A DNA stretch of 22,100 nucleotides, taken from assembly GCA_004151065.3 (NCBI GenBank), contig NWUY0300001367.1, positions 18,113 to 40,212 of the forward strand. The letters are read 5' to 3'. The DNA comes from Larix sibirica. Lineage: Eukaryota; Streptophyta; Pinopsida; Pinales; Pinaceae. The position numbers were made by a program, and so were the translations under genes. This document shows positions 18,947 to 22,100 of the stretch, one piece after another; position 1 is the stretch's first letter, and each line of letters starts with the position of its first letter. A model generated the notes under the pieces. That model was not told where the DNA came from. It searched no databases and saw nothing but the letters and a program-made list of their open reading frames with translations.

Positions 18947-19153
18947 GCCTGGTGGGTTAGCTTGAGTGGTTGAGTGCTTTGAGCTTCATGCAGGATATCT
19001 TGAGGTGAATTCCTTGGGCTGGCAGCCTCTGATGTGTGCCTCCTGCCAGGTCAGGCGCTGTAATCAATGCCAATGGGTTTGCATAGGATATATCATCAAC
19101 AATTGAGGGTAAGTGCCCGAGTCTTTCCCTGCATGGTTTTCTTGGGAAAAAAA
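18947..19153 (+). mobile_element. tRNA-derived SINE with target-site duplication
   Basis: A 207 bp element inside intron 2. Near its 5' end is an A box (TAGCTTGAGTGG at 18958-18969, fitting TRGYNNARNNG), and about 33 bp further a decayed B box (AGGTGAATTCC at 19003-19013). A unique body and a terminal A8 run follow. It is flanked by an 18 bp duplication: AAGTGCAGACACTGCATA at 18929-18946 and AGGTGCAGATACTGCATA at 19154-19171, with 16 of 18 identical and both differences transitions. Pol III boxes, A tail and target duplication together leave little doubt that this is a retroposed SINE. I cannot name the family. Confidence 0.88.
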
Positions 19154-19171
19154 AGGTGCAGATACTGCATA
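19154..19171. repeat. SINE target-site duplication, right copy
   Basis: AGGTGCAGATACTGCATA directly follows the A-run that ends the SINE. Confidence 0.85.
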
Positions 19172-19486
19172 CTTTGAAAAATCATAACAGCAAATAGTGT
19201 ACTAAGCATAAAATAAAAAATACAATTCTGGAAATTATGACAGCAACCACAAAAACTTGTAACACACAATGACATCTGAAACAAGAAATTATGATGTGAT
19301 AGCTCAGGGTTTGAACAAGGGGCTCACTAATCACCACGATGAATTGAACTCAAGGATTATATAGACTCAGAAAATCGAAAGAAAATGTTTTAAGATGAAG
19401 GAAATGCATCAACACTAACACAGAAAAAAGCTTTTAATTTGACTATTGGAAAGAGCAACCATAGTAACCACCCAACCCACTCTGGC

Positions 19487-19640
19487 TTTTTTTTTTTTCG
19501 TATTAGGAGATTCGGTATACCCTAGTGTCTTTCACCAAGGAGACCAGGGATCAAGTCAGAAGAGTCTGCCACTATAAACCTGAGCCCGATGCTACAGCCC
19601 ACAAGCATGCCGAACGAGCTAATTGAGTTTTGAATATGGG
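19487..19640 (-). mobile_element. Probable second SINE, minus strand
   Basis: Read on the minus strand, an A box (TAGCTCGTTCGG, close to the tRNA form TAGCTCAGTTGG) near 19615-19626 is followed about 50 bp later by a B-box-like GACTTGATCCC near 19552, and the element ends in a 12-base A run (T12 on the plus strand, 19487-19498). The A-to-B spacing is longer than usual. The target-site duplication is unclear: ACCCACTCTGGCT at 19475-19487 and ACCCACTTATGCT at 19645-19657 share 10 of 13 bases. It does not look like the same family as the SINE at 18947. Confidence 0.55.
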
Positions 19641-20879
19641 TGGTACCCACTTATGCTATTGGAAAGTTCATTATGATTTGAGGAGGGCTTGTGAGGGCCC
19701 TATTGAATGGTTACCTCAACATTTATCTTCAAGATATATAGGAATGAAATAGCTGACTTGGTAAGCAAGTTAGTAACATTTGCTCAGGGTTGACATGTAC
19801 GAGAAGCTTTTTTGAGGGTTGCCTCTTTTACACGCTAATGGTTCTCAGTTCACCAATAATGGTAACTTTGTTATTTTCTTGTTGCTCTTAAAGTTGGGTT
19901 TTTTAATGAAGTTATTGACNGTTGTATTCGGGACCCTTGCCGATTTTTTGCCAATGCCGTTTTTTCCACTATGGTTCTAACTAGTAAACCCTTCGAGCTC
20001 TAATCACTAAAGGTCATAATCTGAGTGTTAAATTGTGGTTAATAGTTATTTATGTTTTAACTTGACATTTGGCTTTATCCAACTTAAGTGGTTATTGCTA
20101 GCATTTCTAAATCAATGGTTATTGTGCTTAATTAACAAGAATATAATTGATTTAGTTGGATAGCTATTACACATTGCTAATTGTTTTTATCTCAATTGTG
20201 GATTTGGTTATTGGTTTTATTCATATTGCTTTTGGTTCATATTGGAAATCTTGTGAAGCATTGCCCATTGAGTTTAATATTTGTTATTGATTATCATAAG
20301 TAGATTCACTGGCTAAGTTTGAACATCCATGGTTAATTATCATTTTACTTGTTGTTTAATCTTTCTCTAAGTACTTGAGCTAAATTTACATTCTATATTG
20401 TGCTTAGTGGTCTAGATTAACTCTAATATTGCCATATCTTTCATTTAGACTCAAATAAATAATCATTTAACTTGGGATACACCCCTAGGCTTAGGTTTAA
20501 AGACAATACCTGAAGTGAGAGGTTGTAAGTTGAAGTGATAATGACAAGCAACCTTTGTTGCCACCTAGGTTGTTTTAGTGGGTTGGGATCTTTTCTGTTT
20601 ATGTACAAATTGGCCGGTTACAGGAAGCTATGGTGTTTGGTACCTCACAAACTAGCACTTGAGATTTAAAGTCCAAAAGAGCATTGCTATCTTATGGGCA
20701 ACTAAAGACAATATGAATATAGCAGCAAATTTGAATTAAGATAATTGATGCAGCATTATATTACCAGCCATAGGCACAAAGACAAACAAGAGGGGAATGA
20801 GCCACAATTAAAATATTCTTCATAAAGGAATTATCTTCTTAATTGGGAATAGATTGTTACCCATATTATTTCAGCCATT

Positions 20880-21161
20880 CAAACATCTTTGATGCAAGTG
20901 ACCTCCAACATTAGTATTCATCAATATCAACCCGAGAACATATGCCACAATAGTAAAAAGCTTCTATCCTTCCATTTTTTTCAAGGTCTTCAACAGAATG
21001 TCAATGGGGAGAGCTCCCCAAATCCCACCATTCTTGCTAATGGAGAGAGCAAACCCTTATATAGGTTTGAGCTCAACTCCTTTTACAAGAAACAAGTAAT
21101 AATTATTTTCCTAGATCCATTAGTTATCCTAGGAATACAATAACATATTGCATTTCTAACA
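20880..21161 (-). mobile_element. Possible solo LTR fragment
   Basis: Read on the minus strand, TGTTAGAAATGCAATATG starts at 21161 and a CCTATATAAGGG TATA-like element follows about 95 bp later (21055-21065), an arrangement typical of copia LTRs. No left boundary, primer binding site or duplication was found, so the left coordinate is arbitrary. Confidence 0.25.
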
Positions 21162-22100
21162 TCCTAAACAAACTCCTTACTAAAAGTAGCAATGAGTTAT
21201 TGAGATCCTCTTTCCTTTCCTAGAAGAAACAATAAAATAATAATCCTCATCTCCAAGGAAAACAACATAATAATTCCATGAGAAAATTCAACAATAATAA
21301 AATAAGGGCGTTAGTTAGTAACAACCTTCACAAATAGCCCCAAGAAGGTGGGGCTCTTCCTCTAAGTAGTTGACCATGTAACTACCTCCAAGAAATAATA
21401 ACAAATCTCTTCACATGTGCACTCTTCAAGAAGAGGTTTCCCATGTGTGAAACAAGGCTCAAAGGGGGATGATATAAGGTTTGACCCTAATAAAATAATG
21501 TTCTTCCATCAATACATCCTCAATAGATGTGCATCAAACTTTCCATAGGCACATATGGTTCTAACCAACCCCTTAAAGCTAGGGAATTTCATCAACCAAC
21601 TCCATAGCATGGTTTTTAAGGTGTAACAAACTCCCACCTATGCAAGGAATAAGGAGTCAACAATCCATAGAATAATCTTTGAACAACCTTTGAAGCATGT
21701 GCATGAATTACCACCTTGACCAAGCAAATAATATCATAATCTTTGAGTAGGTGATGTGTTGTTGAAAAATGTGCCATGCTAACCAACAAGGAGTGCATTC
21801 TAGAGAAATTTGCCAAGGTTTTTGTAACTTCCTCCAATAAACAATAGAATAATTCCAAAGAAGAGTGTGCCCTAGAGAAGTCTACCAAGAAGCTTAGATC
21901 CATGAATAATCATCTTCAAACCATGAGCAAAAACCATCATATAGTTTGAAAAACCAAGTGTTATTTTGCCAAAACCATGAGCACTAGAGGAGGGAAACCT
22001 TGAGAAGTGTGTGATGGTGATTACACTCTTATGTCCTCATCAATAAACAATATAATATTCTTCCTTGTGCTAAGTCATCACAACAAATCCATGAAAGTGC
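21162..22100. other. Unassigned AT-rich right end
   Basis: No exon, RNA gene or coherent transposon domain is visible. The 95-codon minus frame at 21616-21903 has no recognisable motif. The stretch probably belongs to old LTR-element debris inside the intron. Confidence 0.45.
21628..21639 (-). other. Possible PPT/LTR junction
   Basis: On the minus strand AGGTGGGAGTT precedes TGTTACACC at 21628, resembling a polypurine tract followed by an LTR start. No retrotransposon coding sequence is seen to the right (21640-22100), so this is only a hint. Confidence 0.22.

Larger units (their letters stand above)
18138..22100 (+). other. Intron 2, open-ended (at least 3.96 kb)
   Basis: It begins at donor ATG|GTCAGTTC with T-rich sequence following. 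No exon with coding-like composition was found downstream, so the remaining exons are presumably outside the window. It contains two SINE-like insertions and LTR-like edges, all annotated separately. If the gene instead ended by reading on to TGA at 18248-18250, this would be 3' flank, which I consider less likely. Confidence 0.5.

Noticed and set aside
20107-20156. Inverted repeat CTAAATCAAT / ATTGATTTAG as a MITE or regulatory hairpin
   Set aside because: The arms are only 10 bp in AT-rich DNA with a 30 bp loop, and there are no target duplication or terminal signatures.

Overview
The window looks like nuclear DNA from a plant, most likely a seed plant with a large, repeat-rich genome. The basis is a decayed L1-type LINE with plant-style domains (DUF4283/zinc-knuckle ORF1; endonuclease, RT, zf-RVT and RNase H in ORF2), a Ty1/copia 3' end, tRNA-derived SINEs, and one intron-containing gene whose second intron runs at least 4 kb to the window edge. 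A gymnosperm would fit, but the sequence alone does not decide it. Single N bases at 3375, 16506 and 19920 mark ambiguous or joined positions.

Layout. 1-1596: AT-rich sequence with one short exon-like open stretch (170-294). 1597-3374: five tandem copies of a 331-358 bp repeat, each with one GGTACC site. 3376-4213: a broken copia pol 3' end, then a polypurine tract and the start of a 3' LTR (4214). 4970-11647: a nearly complete but dead LINE on the minus strand, 6.7 kb, with a possible degraded target-site duplication. 11648-16240: AT-rich sequence with short local duplications and two diverged copies of a DUF4283-like LINE ORF1 relic about 2.35 kb apart. 16240-16926: no gene seen. 16927-18137: TATA box, 5' UTR with three upstream ORFs, and the first two coding exons of the only apparently living gene. 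18138-22100: its open-ended second intron, holding one clear SINE (18 bp target-site duplication), one probable SINE in the opposite orientation, and weak LTR-like edges.

The living gene encodes a secreted protein: a signal peptide, a long hydrophilic Lys/Glu/Asn/Pro-rich region with about eight N-glycosylation sequons and one SPPPP motif, and then the start of a Cys-containing domain. The pattern recalls a plant family of uncharacterised secreted/membrane proteins (DUF7356-like, from memory only). The rest of the gene lies beyond the right edge.

The transposons are layered debris and do not cooperate with the gene. I found no new defence, CRISPR-like or biosynthetic system. The observations most worth checking are the tandem repeat, the ATGA stop/start overlap in the LINE, the SINE insertion, the two DUF4283 relics, and the alternative acceptor and uORFs of the host gene.
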